Shown: positions 41,807 to 50,631 of the stretch, piece after piece | Numbering within the stretch: the first letter of the stretch is position 1 | Layout: each line of letters opens with the position of its first letter | The notes under the pieces: generated by a model | The model's database searches: none | Told to the model about the DNA's origin: nothing | The model's input: the letters and a program-made list of their open reading frames with translations, nothing else | NCBI RefSeq assembly: GCF_035621135.1 | Contig: NZ_CP141728.1 | Span: 1,364,001 to 1,428,000, forward strand | DNA length: 64,000 nt | DNA from: Sinanaerobacter sp. ZZT-01 | GTDB taxonomy: Bacteria; Bacillota; Clostridia; Peptostreptococcales; Anaerovoracaceae | Direction of reading: 5' to 3' | Made by a program: the position numbers and the translations under genes

Positions 41807-43246
41807 ATGCCTGGTTTGGATGTTATGTTAGAAAAATTAAAAATCTTAGCAGATAGTGCGAAGTATGACGTATCTTGTTCCAGCAGCGGGGCAGACCGCA
41901 CGAAAACCAATAAAATGGGAACTGCCGCAGTCTCCGGAATCTGTCATTCGTGGTCTGCTGATGGGCGGTGTATTTCCTTATTAAAGATTCTTTTTTCAAA
42001 TCGTTGTGTCTATGATTGTGAATATTGTGTGAACAGGCGTTCTGCGGATGTACAACGTGCTTCGTTTGAGCCAGAGGAGCTTGCGAAGCTAACAATAGAG
42101 TTTTACAAGAGGAATTATATTGAAGGCTTGTTTTTAAGCTCTGCGGTTGAAGTTTCTCCAGATTATACGGCGGAGCGGATACTAAAAGCGCTTTCTTTGC
42201 TGAGAGAAAAATATGGATTTTCAGGTTATATTCACGCAAAGATTATTCCAGGTGTATCTGCTGAGTTGGTACGGCAAATCGGAATGCAGGCAGATCGTTT
42301 AAGTGTAAATATTGAACTTCCTACAAAAGAAAGTTTAGCAATATTGGCCCCGCAGAAGAAAGCGGCGGGGATATTGACACCTATGAGACAAATTACAAAT
42401 ACGATGAAAGAACAAAAAAGCCTAAAAGGAGCAGGAAATCGTTTTTCAAAGCTAAAGCAGGGAAACGACTATCTTTTAAACGGTATGGCTTTGCCGACAG
42501 CGGTACGAGAGCAGGAAGCAAAATATGGAATGGTTCCTTATGATAAAGGAAGTTTACATCGTTTTGCTCCGGCAGGTCAAACAACGCAGATGATTATTGG
42601 TGCGACCCCGGAAAGCGATCGGCAGATCATAAGAATGTCAGAGAGCCTTTATAAAAAATTTCAAATGAAACGTGTTTATTTTTCGGCCTATATACCCGTT
42701 GTTTCTTCTTCAAAGTTGCCTGCACTTCTTACACCTCCTCCACTTTTGCGGGAGCATCGATTGTATCAGGCAGATTGGCTCCTGCGTTTCTATGGTTTTT
42801 CAGCAGAAGAGCTGCTGGATGAAGACAGTCCATTTTTTGATTTAGAATTAGACCCTAAGGTAACTTGGGCACTTCGGCATCTAGAGCTGTTTCCACTTGA
42901 AATCAATAAGGTATCAATGGAAGAGCTGCTGAGGATTCCCGGAGTGGGAAATATATCTGCAATGCGGATCGTAAGACAAAGAAGGCTTGGTGCAGTAACC
43001 TTTGATGACTTAAAAAAAATAGGCGTAGTGGTAAAACGGGCAAGGTATTTTATTACCTGCAACGGAAAATATTATGGTGCAGGGGATATTGCATCCGAAT
43101 GCATAAGAGAAAGAATGCTCTCACAAGAGAAAATTAGAAGTGGATTGCTGCCAAGAGAAAAAGAAGAGCAGCTGAGCTTATTTGGAAGTGAGCGGAGAAA
43201 TCTATTATATGAGCCAAAGGAGGCGGCACGTGGATTACTTGTATGA
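41807..43246 (+). CDS. Putative DNA modification/repair radical SAM protein (TIGR03916-type)
   Basis: The 479-residue protein carries the radical SAM cysteine motif as CVYDCEYC within SNRCVYDCEYCVNRRSAD. Near the C-terminus it has a helix-hairpin-helix type DNA-binding stretch (EELLRIPGVGNISAMRIVRQRRLG). This is the make-up of the radical SAM family distantly related to spore photoproduct lyase that is always paired with a TIGR03915 protein. The partner follows here with overlapping ends. The function is unproven, though LexA boxes in the promoter support DNA repair. AGAAGGA precedes the start. Confidence 0.9.
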   Translation: MPGLDVMLEKLKILADSAKYDVSCSSSGADRTKTNKMGTAAVSGICHSWSADGRCISLLKILFSNRCVYDCEYCVNRRSADVQRASFEPEELAKLTIEFYKRNYIEGLFLSSAVEVSPDYTAERILKALSLLREKYGFSGYIHAKIIPGVSAELVRQIGMQADRLSVNIELPTKESLAILAPQKKAAGILTPMRQITNTMKEQKSLKGAGNRFSKLKQGNDYLLNGMALPTAVREQEAKYGMVPYDKGSLHRFAPAGQTTQMIIGATPESDRQIIRMSESLYKKFQMKRVYFSAYIPVVSSSKLPALLTPPPLLREHRLYQADWLLRFYGFSAEELLDEDSPFFDLELDPKVTWALRHLELFPLEINKVSMEELLRIPGVGNISAMRIVRQRRLGAVTFDDLKKIGVVVKRARYFITCNGKYYGAGDIASECIRERMLSQEKIRSGLLPREKEEQLSLFGSERRNLLYEPKEAARGLLV

Positions 43247-44030
43247 CGGAAGCTTCGAAGGATTTCTGTGTTGTATTTATGCACATTATTATAAAAAACG
43301 AGCAGAAGGAATTTATCCGGAGAATCATTATCAAAGGACGATGCTCCAACCTTTTTTTATTGTGGAAACGGAAGCAGAAAAGGCAGAGAAAGTTTATAAA
43401 GCAATTCAAAATAAAATATCCAATGCTTCCTTACAACGTGTTTATAAAGCATTTCTTTCGAATGATATACAAAAAGAAACCAAGCTTTTGAACTATTTAG
43501 TATTGGGCTTTCGGATTGGAAAAAAGGTGGATGCACTTCATTCCGAAACCGTGGTTTATCAAGTTCAGCAACTGGAGCATAAGGTTGCTGCGGAACAGCA
43601 CAGATTATTGGGATTGGTACGTTTCTCTGCAATTGAAGGCAAAAAAGAAAAAGACAAAGAAAAAGACAAAGAAAAAGACATAAGTTCGGATGCAGGAAGG
43701 CATATTTTATATTCAGCGATTGAACCGGATCATAATATCTTAGAATTAATTGCAGACCATTTTGCACAGCGGTTCCCCGAAGAAACGTTTATCATGCATG
43801 ATATAAAAAGGGAAAAGGCACTTTTCTGTCAAAATGGTGATTGGTATTTAGGGCATTTAAGGAAAGAGCTTACTTATGCTGTGTCAGAGGATGAATTGGA
43901 GTACCGCAAATTATGGAAAAAGTATTTTAATTCCATTGCAATTACAGAGAGGACCAATGCAGACTGTCAAAAACGATGTATGCCGGTGCGCTATTGGAAA
44001 AATCTTACCGAATTTCATTCGTATCCTTGA
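43230..44030 (+). CDS. TIGR03915-type putative DNA repair protein
   Basis: The 266-residue protein starts at GTG six bases after AAAGGAGG, giving MDYLYDGSFEGFLCCIY, the typical family opening. It overlaps the radical SAM gene by 17 bases. The C-terminal half contains HFAQRFPEETFIMHDIKREKAL, a region conserved in the family. Around residues 140-151 there is a low-complexity KDKEKDKEKD stretch produced by a 12-base tandem repeat. The protein is thought to work with the radical SAM partner on DNA lesions. Confidence 0.87.
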   Translation: MDYLYDGSFEGFLCCIYAHYYKKRAEGIYPENHYQRTMLQPFFIVETEAEKAEKVYKAIQNKISNASLQRVYKAFLSNDIQKETKLLNYLVLGFRIGKKVDALHSETVVYQVQQLEHKVAAEQHRLLGLVRFSAIEGKKEKDKEKDKEKDISSDAGRHILYSAIEPDHNILELIADHFAQRFPEETFIMHDIKREKALFCQNGDWYLGHLRKELTYAVSEDELEYRKLWKKYFNSIAITERTNADCQKRCMPVRYWKNLTEFHSYP

Positions 44031-44093
44031 TTCTGCTAAAAAAAAGATGATACAATGAACATAAATACAAGCAAGTTTTGAAAGGGGTTCGGA

Positions 44094-44837
44094 ATGTACA
44101 AAGAGCTGAAAAAAGTTTTGGAGAACAGTAAAAATATTGTGTTTTTTGGAGGGGCGGGCGTCTCTACTGAAAGCGGTGTTCCGGACTTTCGTTCGGAAAA
44201 TGGATTATATCATACCAAGCAAAAATATGGATATGCTCCAGAAGAAATGCTTAGCTATACTTTCTATTCAACACATACAGATACTTTTTATGATTACTAT
44301 AAAAACAATTTGATTTATACAGAAGCAAAACCGAATAAAGCCCATAATTCCTTGGCAAAATTAGAGGAGCAAGGTCGTTTAAAAGCGGTAGTGACACAAA
44401 ATATCGATGGACTGCATCAGTTGGCAGGAAGCAAGACTGTTTATGAACTGCATGGGTCGGTGCTGCGGAATCATTGTACGAAGTGCAAAGCTTCTTATTC
44501 CTTATCTTATATTATGGATGAAGCACATTGTAAAAAAATGGTCCCGATTTGTGAGAAATGCGGAGGGGTTGTAAAGCCGGATGTCGTACTTTATGAGGAA
44601 CCGCTTGACGAGACGTGTATTTATGGGGCAGTTGATGCAATTTCAAAAGCCGATACCTTAATCATAGGGGGTACATCGTTAGTGGTGTATCCGGCAGCCG
44701 GATTGATTCGATATTTTAATGGGGAGAATCTAGTTTTAATTAATAAATCCATGACTGAACAGGACCACAGGGCGACTCTTGTTATCCATGAGGCGATTGG
44801 AGAAGTTCTAGGCACATGCGTGGAGGCGTTAAAATAA
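44094..44837 (+). CDS. cobB: NAD-dependent protein deacylase (sirtuin)
   Basis: The 247-residue Sir2 protein shows the NAD loop GAGVSTESGVPDFRS, catalytic TQNIDGLHQLAG and His in YELHGS. A zinc site is formed by CTKC and CEKC, and GTSLVVYPAAG closes the NAD site. It removes acyl groups from lysines using NAD. AAAGGGGTTCGGA precedes the start. Despite the name cobB used for bacterial sirtuins, nothing links it to cobalamin. It ends at a strong terminator. Confidence 0.95.
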   Translation: MYKELKKVLENSKNIVFFGGAGVSTESGVPDFRSENGLYHTKQKYGYAPEEMLSYTFYSTHTDTFYDYYKNNLIYTEAKPNKAHNSLAKLEEQGRLKAVVTQNIDGLHQLAGSKTVYELHGSVLRNHCTKCKASYSLSYIMDEAHCKKMVPICEKCGGVVKPDVVLYEEPLDETCIYGAVDAISKADTLIIGGTSLVVYPAAGLIRYFNGENLVLINKSMTEQDHRATLVIHEAIGEVLGTCVEALK

Positions 44838-44861
44838 CATAAAATTTTTTATAAAAGTTAA

Positions 44862-44888
44862 AAGAAGTGGCTTTGCCACTTTTTTTTG
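44862..44888 (+). terminator. Terminator of the sirtuin gene
   Basis: AAGTGGC and GCCACTT pair around TTT, followed by eight Ts. Confidence 0.85.
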
Positions 44889-44939
44889 TTGTGCAGAAAA
44901 AACGGCGCTAAAGCTAAAAGAATCCTTAAATTAATTTAT

Positions 44940-45080
44940 GAATACTGTATACGCAAACGAAATGCAATAATAATTATTAAAATAAACATTGGAATTTAAA
45001 CGAAAATAATATAAATACAATGTATTGATGATTGTTCTATTGACTTTGTATTGATTAAAGTATATTTTATATATATGAAT
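44940..45080 (+). promoter_or_regulatory. Promoter region of the MttB-like gene with GntR-type sites
   Basis: TTGACT (45040-45045) precedes an AT-rich -10 candidate (TATATT at 45061 or TATTTT at 45063). Around it are TGTATAC (44946-44952), ATACAATGTAT (45016-45026) and AAAGTATATTTTATATATAT (from 45057). The last recalls the dyad in front of the gntR gene (47432-47449). Control by that GntR protein is a reasonable inference. Confidence 0.5.
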
Positions 45081-45112
45081 ACAACAAACATCATAGGAGG
45101 ATATGAGAATTT

Positions 45113-46612
45113 ATGAGTAAATTTACATTTGAATCGTTGCCGCAATTAAGAATATTATCAAACTCCGAAATTGAGCAGATGCATGAGAATGCGATTCATG
45201 TTCTTGAACGCGCCGGAGTCGCCTTTGCCTGTGAAGAGGCGTTGGATATTCTCGAAGAGGCTGGCTGCGTAGTAGAGAGAAACGCACAAAGAGTAAAATT
45301 TCATAGAGAATTAATTGAAAGATGCATTCAAATGGCACCAAGCTCTTTTGATTTATACGACAGGGACGGAAATTATTATTGTAAATTCGGTGATTCTCAA
45401 AGCAGGTTTAATCCTGGGAGCTGCTCGGGGCTTGTGCTAGCCGATGACGGGAAAACAGTCAGACCTTCTACGGTAGCAGATTTAAAGTTAATTACGAAGG
45501 TAGCACAGCACCTGCCGCAGATCGATTTTGTATCTTCCTCTGTCGTTTGTGAAGAAGCTCCGGGAGACTTGGGTTCTCAATATCTGTACTATACTGAAAT
45601 GAAATATTCAACAAAACCGATTATAGGAGGTGCAACCGATGTACTGGGTGTTCCTCGCACGTTTAAATTGTTAGAAGCAGTACTTGGAAGTGAAAAAAAT
45701 GTACTAGAGAAACCTTACAGCATATTTGATATCTGCGTGACATCTCCAATGACCTGGTCGCATATTGGAGCAAAAAATATTATTGATTGTGCAAAGCGAA
45801 ATATACCAATTGAATTGATCTCTGCTCAAATTGCAGGTGCTACCGGTCCAATTAGTATCGCTGGATGTATTTTACAGCATACCGTAGAGCTTTTATCTGG
45901 TCTGATTTTGGCACAAATTGTTCGGCCGGGTACTGCTGTTAGTTATGGAGGTGCACCATGCATTTTTAATATGCGTACCATGTATACACCAATGGCTGCG
46001 ATGGAATCAAATATGATCACGGCAGGTTATGCTCTAATGGGAAAATATTACGGACTTCCGACCCATACGTATGCAGCTTTATCTGATTCAAAAGAAATTG
46101 ATTATCAGGCAGGAAGTGAGACTGCAAGAAGTGGCTTGCTTGCACTTCAGTTGGGAATTGATAACATTTCCGGTGCAGGAGGATTAAATGTCATCGCAGA
46201 GATGAGTGTGGAAAAGCTGATTATGGATGCAGAATACATTGGCACTTTAAAACATTTTGCAAAAGGAATTACCTTTAACGAAACGACTTTGGCAAATGAA
46301 TTGATTTGTAAAGTGGGTCCTGCCGGGAATTATATGAAAGAAAAACATACATTAAAATGGTTTAAAAAAGAGCATAATTATGATAACTTGGTTATGAATT
46401 ATCAAGAGAGAGCGAGCTGGAAAAAGGATGGAGGAAAAAGTATTTTTGAAAAGGCAAAAGAAGAAGCTGATCGGATCAAGTTACTTCCAGGCATCGTGTT
46501 ATCCAAACAGCAGGAAGAAAATTTGGATAAAGCATTTATTGAAGTATGTTTAGAGGCAGGATTAAGCAGGGAAACAGCAGAAGAATTAATTGCGAAATGC
46601 AACGAAGCTTAA
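45113..46612 (+). CDS. Trimethylamine methyltransferase (MttB) superfamily protein, non-pyrrolysine type
   Basis: The 499-residue protein belongs to the MttB superfamily: LRILSNSEIEQMHENAIHVLE, RFNPGSCSGLVLADDG and QAGSETARSGLLALQLGID are characteristic. It reads through without an internal amber codon, so it has no visible pyrrolysine. It is therefore of the type that demethylates quaternary amines (glycine betaine, proline betaine, carnitine or gamma-butyrobetaine) onto a corrinoid protein. No corrinoid protein or MtxA partner gene is in the window. A GntR regulator and an NhaC-type transporter follow. AGGAGGATATGAG precedes the start. Confidence 0.88.
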   Translation: MSKFTFESLPQLRILSNSEIEQMHENAIHVLERAGVAFACEEALDILEEAGCVVERNAQRVKFHRELIERCIQMAPSSFDLYDRDGNYYCKFGDSQSRFNPGSCSGLVLADDGKTVRPSTVADLKLITKVAQHLPQIDFVSSSVVCEEAPGDLGSQYLYYTEMKYSTKPIIGGATDVLGVPRTFKLLEAVLGSEKNVLEKPYSIFDICVTSPMTWSHIGAKNIIDCAKRNIPIELISAQIAGATGPISIAGCILQHTVELLSGLILAQIVRPGTAVSYGGAPCIFNMRTMYTPMAAMESNMITAGYALMGKYYGLPTHTYAALSDSKEIDYQAGSETARSGLLALQLGIDNISGAGGLNVIAEMSVEKLIMDAEYIGTLKHFAKGITFNETTLANELICKVGPAGNYMKEKHTLKWFKKEHNYDNLVMNYQERASWKKDGGKSIFEKAKEEADRIKLLPGIVLSKQQEENLDKAFIEVCLEAGLSRETAEELIAKCNEA

Positions 46613-46650
46613 TACAAGAAGTATAATTCTTTCTATCTTTATTTATTTTC

Positions 46651-46692
46651 TAAAATACAAATGGACACCCGAAGGTGTCCATTTGTATTTTA
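46651..46692. terminator. Bidirectional terminator between mttB-like and gntR genes
   Basis: A perfect 19-bp inverted repeat (arms 46651-46669 and 46674-46692) with loop CGAA lies between the two converging genes, with A- and T-rich ends on both sides. Confidence 0.9.
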
Positions 46693-46698
46693 GAAAAA

Positions 46699-47334
46699 TT
46701 AAATAAGCTCATAGTCTTTTGTCGCCCAATGCGTATTTTCTAAATAGTCACTTACCGCATTGGCATCACCTTCTTGGAAAAGTTGGATGATTTTTCTGTG
46801 TTCTTCATTCATTAATTTGCAGATGTCAAATTGTGCGTCTGCATCTTCGCTAAAATAAGTGTAACGTAAGACACTGGATTTGATTTCATCCAGCATACGG
46901 GAAAGAAGCAGATTATCGGCACGTTTAATGTAAACTTGATGAAATTTTTCCTGCAGTTCACAATAAGACACATAATTTCTATATTTTATTGCAATATCAA
47001 TCAGATCGACCAATTCTTGCATATGGAGAATATCTTGTTCCGTTATCATGGAACAAGCTTGTTTTGCTGCTAAAGCATCAAGATCAGCCAATATGATGTA
47101 AGCATCTAATTTTTGTTTATGGCTGGTATTTACAACTTGATACCCTTTTCTGGGTATTTTGTCCAAAACGCCATTTGCCACAAGTTCAATTAATGCTTCT
47201 CTTGCCGGTGTTCGGCTGATATTTAATATTTTGCAGATTTCAGATTCCGAGATGATGTCGCCCGCCGCAAAGTCACCGCGCTGTATTTTCTCTAAAATCA
47301 TTTTTGTTGCTAAATTTCTTAAGGATGAATCCAT
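46699..47334 (-). CDS. GntR-family regulator with FCD domain
   Basis: The 211-residue protein has a winged helix (ILEKIQRGDFAAGDIISESE then LNISRTPAREALIEL). A helical FCD ligand domain follows from about residue 75, with ILADLDALAAKQA and EKFHQVYIKRADN. The ATG chosen lies nine bases after AAAGGGG; an upstream extension would run through the operator and promoter. It probably controls the MttB-like gene, the NhaC-type gene or both, and itself. Confidence 0.9.
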   Translation of the reverse strand: MDSSLRNLATKMILEKIQRGDFAAGDIISESEICKILNISRTPAREALIELVANGVLDKIPRKGYQVVNTSHKQKLDAYIILADLDALAAKQACSMITEQDILHMQELVDLIDIAIKYRNYVSYCELQEKFHQVYIKRADNLLLSRMLDEIKSSVLRYTYFSEDADAQFDICKLMNEEHRKIIQLFQEGDANAVSDYLENTHWATKDYELI

Positions 47335-47407
47335 ATCAGTATCCCCTTTTATATATATGTATTGTAAATAATATATCATAAAAGAAGAATAGGCGCAATA
47401 TAAGGCG

Positions 47408-47449
47408 ATTATAAAACACTTGACGAATACAAAGTATACATATATACTT
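47408..47449. promoter_or_regulatory. GntR operator dyad overlapping a rightward promoter
   Basis: AAGTATA-CATA-TATACTT (47432-47449) is a perfect dyad. On the plus strand TTGACG (47420-47425) and TATACT (47443-47448) are spaced by 17 bases, so the dyad covers the spacer and -10. On the minus strand TATAAT (47413-47408) could serve gntR, with the dyad near its -35. One repressor could thus control both directions. Confidence 0.65.
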
Positions 47450-47454
47450 ATATT

Positions 47455-47556
47455 CATAGTAATTATTACATAGATTTGCCATACTATGTGTTTACTATTT
47501 ACCCAAATTTGGTGAAGTCCTTAGGATTTATAATTCTGAGGACTTCACTGTTTTTT
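47455..47556 (+). ncRNA. Short transcript or attenuated leader ending in a strong terminator
   Basis: From the promoter at 47420-47448 a transcript would reach the hairpin GTGAAGTCCTTAG/CTGAGGACTTCAC (47512-47548, 13 bp with one G-U) and its T-run after about 100 bases. No gene lies within. It is either a small RNA or an attenuator before the NhaC-type gene, which has another promoter further on. Confidence 0.5.
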
Positions 47557-47623
47557 GAAACATTAGACCTATTTGTATTATTGTATTTTATGTATTTACG
47601 TATTTTTATATTTTCAGAATTCA

Positions 47624-47652
47624 TTGACTTTTCTGTATCCAATTGATAGAAT
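47624..47652 (+). promoter_or_regulatory. Promoter of the NhaC-type transporter gene
   Basis: TTGACT (47624-47629) and TAGAAT (47647-47652) are spaced by 17 bases, about 70 bases before the start codon. Confidence 0.7.
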
Positions 47653-47723
47653 GAGCTATACATAGGGCCTTGATAAACAAAATTATCTTCTTATTTTACT
47701 ATTTTATTTTGGGAGGACAAAAA

Positions 47724-49178
47724 ATGGGTAGAAAAATTCCTATCTGGCAAACTTTTCTAGTAGTTGTATTATCTTTAGGTGTTATTATTTATTCCATTGT
47801 ATTTAGTTATGGTGAATCCCACATGCCTCTGATTATGGCGGCAATTATAGCTGCGGCAGTAGGTGCACTAAATGGCTGGAAATGGTCATTTATGGAAAGA
47901 GGTATGATTTCTGCTATCAGCCGTTCTTTGCAAGCAAGTATTATATTATTATCAGTAGGAATACTCATTGCAACTTGGAAGGCTGGCGGTATTATTCCTT
48001 CTATGATTTACTATGGACTAAATATTTTAAACCCTTCTATTTTCTTAGTTTCTGTTTGTATTTTATGCTCGATTGTATCCTTGTGTCTTGGAAGTTCGTA
48101 TACGACAGCAGGAACAATTGGTGTTGCAATGATTGGCGTATCCATTGGACTTGGTGTGGATCCCGCTATGACTGCGGGAGCGGTTGTTGCAGGGTCTTAC
48201 TTTGGAGACAAGATGTCTCCTCTTTCCGATACGACAAATCTGGCACCTGCTATTGCGGGTACAAATCTTTTTGATCATATCAGACATATGGCATTCACAG
48301 TTACGCCTTCTATGCTGATTGCATTGGTCGTATATGCAGTTATAGGAAGAGGTACCGCTGGAGCCCATGTTTCGGTCACAGAGGCAGATTTGCTGCAAAG
48401 TGAAATTTTAAATGAGTTTACGGTCAGTCCATTGTTATTATTGCCGATACTGATTTTAATTGTAATAGTAGTTTTAAAAATTCCAGCTTTGCCTGGAATC
48501 TACATCGGAATTTTTGTCGGGCTTGCCTGCATGACTTTTGTACAGGGAATTTCAATTGCTGATTGGTTTCCAACCATGCATTATGGATATAATTCCATCA
48601 GTGAGGTGCAATTGAATGCTGATTATATGGTTGCGGATCTTCTTGGTGGAGGAGGCTTTCACAACATGTTGTGGTCAGTCAGTGTAATTCTTTGCTCCAT
48701 GTCTTTTGGCGGAGTCATGGAAGCAACAGGCATGTTAAACGACATTGCAGAGAAGGTATTGCAAATCGCAAAAAATACGGGCTCTTTAGTAGCGGTTACG
48801 ATCTGCTCTTGTATTCTTGTCAATATGATTACAGCTGACCAGTACTTAGCAATTATTTTACCGGGTAGAATGTACCGAACCGCATTTGAAGATCGAAGAT
48901 TAAAGGCGAAAAATCTTTCCAGATGCTTAGAAGATTCTGCTACGCTTACCTCTCCGCTGATTCCTTGGAATGTATGCGGTGCCACGATGAAAAGCTTTTT
49001 AGGAGTTCCTACTGCGGCATATGCACCGTATGCTGTTTTAAATTGGATTAATCCATTAATATCAACACTGTATGGCTTCCTCGGATTTACAATGGAAAAA
49101 ATGTCTGATGAAGAGTATCAAGAGATATTGGAACAGAGAAAACTGGATGCGGAGCTTGCTGCAAAAGCTGTTCAGTAA
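47724..49178 (+). CDS. NhaC-family Na+/H+ antiporter-like transporter
   Basis: The 484-residue membrane protein has about eleven helices. It shows the NhaC-family loops GSSYTTAGTIGVAMIG and VVAGSYFGDKMSPLSDTTNLAP, and ITADQYLAIILPGRMY later. Family members exchange Na+ with H+, and some transport organic substrates. The ATG follows GGGAGGACAAAAA; the longer frame from 47670 has no such site. Its place beside an MttB-like methyltransferase and GntR regulator suggests it may carry the methylated amine or balance ions during its use. Confidence 0.85.
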   Translation: MGRKIPIWQTFLVVVLSLGVIIYSIVFSYGESHMPLIMAAIIAAAVGALNGWKWSFMERGMISAISRSLQASIILLSVGILIATWKAGGIIPSMIYYGLNILNPSIFLVSVCILCSIVSLCLGSSYTTAGTIGVAMIGVSIGLGVDPAMTAGAVVAGSYFGDKMSPLSDTTNLAPAIAGTNLFDHIRHMAFTVTPSMLIALVVYAVIGRGTAGAHVSVTEADLLQSEILNEFTVSPLLLLPILILIVIVVLKIPALPGIYIGIFVGLACMTFVQGISIADWFPTMHYGYNSISEVQLNADYMVADLLGGGGFHNMLWSVSVILCSMSFGGVMEATGMLNDIAEKVLQIAKNTGSLVAVTICSCILVNMITADQYLAIILPGRMYRTAFEDRRLKAKNLSRCLEDSATLTSPLIPWNVCGATMKSFLGVPTAAYAPYAVLNWINPLISTLYGFLGFTMEKMSDEEYQEILEQRKLDAELAAKAVQ

Positions 49179-49208
49179 ATAGTCAAAATGAGGCCCTTTG
49201 ATAAAGTA

Positions 49209-49238
49209 AGACACTCCATCAGAGTGTCTGCTTTTTTT
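49209..49238 (+). terminator. Terminator of the NhaC-type gene
   Basis: AGACACTC and GAGTGTCT pair perfectly around CATCA, followed by GC and seven Ts. Confidence 0.88.
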
Positions 49239-49269
49239 CTTATAAGAATGGAAGAAGAGGTTGGATTTT

Positions 49270-50412
49270 ATGGATCAATACATAGATAAAATAGGATATT
49301 GCAACTCTTACTTTAAAGTAGATACTGAAAAAATAGTTGAAAATTTTTATAAAGTAAAAAATTATATTGGAAAAGACGTAGAAATCATTCCTGTTCTGAA
49401 AGGAAACGCTTATGGCTATGGGCTAGTACCTATAGCTAAAATTTTTGAAGAACGCTGTCATGTTAAATTACTAGCGAATGCGGCGATTTACGAAGCAGTG
49501 CAGCTGAGAGAAGCTGGCATATTATGCGAGATTTTAATTGTTGGAGGAATCCCACAACATCTCATTCCGATTGCAGTTAAATACCGTTTGCAAATTCCTT
49601 TGTTCGATAAAGTGACAGCACAAAAATTAAATGCTGCGGCACGAAAAGCAGGTGAAATTATAAAGGTACATATAAAGGTAGAGACTGGAATGAATCGACT
49701 TGGAGTCAAGCCGGGAAAGACACTTTCGGAGCTTCTATCTTATGTAGATGACTTAAATAATGTAGAGATTGTAGGTGCCTACACGCACTTTGCCAGTTCG
49801 ACCGTTCGAGCTAACAATCTATTTGCTTTGGAACAGCATCGTAAATTTCAAGAAGGTGTGAATCAAATGAAAGAACATGGTGTTTCTTTAAAATATATAC
49901 ATTGTTGCAATTCTGCCGCAATTGCATGGTTCAAGGAAGCTTATGGGACACATGTCCGTTCCTGCTCTTCTGTCTTAGGGCATATAGCAATGGAAGATGG
50001 AAGCGAGCCGATTGGACTGGAAGAACCTGTGGAGATTCGCACTTTTATTACTAATATTCATGATGTGATGCCAAATGAAAGCGTTGGATACAATCAATAT
50101 TTTAAAGCCGAAAAAGCTATGAAAGTAGCGACTCTATCCATCGGATTTGCAGATGGTTTTTGTCCGGAATGGATGAAGGGGCAAGGCCCTGTTTTAGTCA
50201 GTGGAAAACGCACTAGATTTATAGGCTGTTGCATGGATCAATCGTTTATAGATGTAACGGATATACCGTGTGAACTTGGACAGTCTGTCACTTTGATTGG
50301 ACAAGATGGTAATGAGAGAATTCGTACGTGGGAGATCGAACAGCTTACCGGAAATACTTTTGAATATTTGTTTGGAACAATTGGACCGAGGGTCGCACGA
50401 ATTTACGAGTAA
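49270..50412 (+). CDS. alr: Alanine racemase family protein
   Basis: The 380-residue PLP enzyme has the cofactor Lys in PVLKGNAYGYGL (usually VVKANAYGHG). It also has KVETGMNRLGV, YTHFASS and the second-base Tyr region NESVGYNQYFKA. It should interconvert amino acid enantiomers, classically L- and D-alanine for wall synthesis. Changes in the Lys motif (KGN for KAN) leave room for a different amino acid. It follows a terminator, so it is likely separate from the transporter gene. ATG after AGAGG chosen over an upstream TTG. Confidence 0.85.
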   Translation: MDQYIDKIGYCNSYFKVDTEKIVENFYKVKNYIGKDVEIIPVLKGNAYGYGLVPIAKIFEERCHVKLLANAAIYEAVQLREAGILCEILIVGGIPQHLIPIAVKYRLQIPLFDKVTAQKLNAAARKAGEIIKVHIKVETGMNRLGVKPGKTLSELLSYVDDLNNVEIVGAYTHFASSTVRANNLFALEQHRKFQEGVNQMKEHGVSLKYIHCCNSAAIAWFKEAYGTHVRSCSSVLGHIAMEDGSEPIGLEEPVEIRTFITNIHDVMPNESVGYNQYFKAEKAMKVATLSIGFADGFCPEWMKGQGPVLVSGKRTRFIGCCMDQSFIDVTDIPCELGQSVTLIGQDGNERIRTWEIEQLTGNTFEYLFGTIGPRVARIYE

Positions 50413-50631
50413 AGATAGCCGTGCTAGGTGTTGAGGGACTTCTAAGAAATAATTATTTAAACGGAGAGAATCAATGCTTCCTATTATCGCAAAAACTGAA
50501 TACAAATAAGAATGATTGATGTTTTAGTTTTAGATATACAAATTTATGGTATAATAAAAAAATATATAAAAATAATTATATATAAAAATAATAATGACTA
50601 TAAAGTAGAATGATATAAATGGAGTGATAAA

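Noticed and set aside
44094-44837. Sirtuin gene as part of the cobalamin locus because of the name cobB
   Set aside because: It has its own ribosome binding site and terminator, is 3.7 kb from the ECF operon, has no riboswitch and is a complete NAD-dependent deacylase.
45113-46612. Pyrrolysine-containing trimethylamine methyltransferase
   Set aside because: No in-frame amber codon interrupts the gene and the full length is reached without read-through, so it is the non-pyrrolysine type.
47512-47556. T-box or other known riboswitch before the NhaC-type gene
   Set aside because: No T-box sequence or other conserved aptamer motif is present; only a plain terminator hairpin can be seen.
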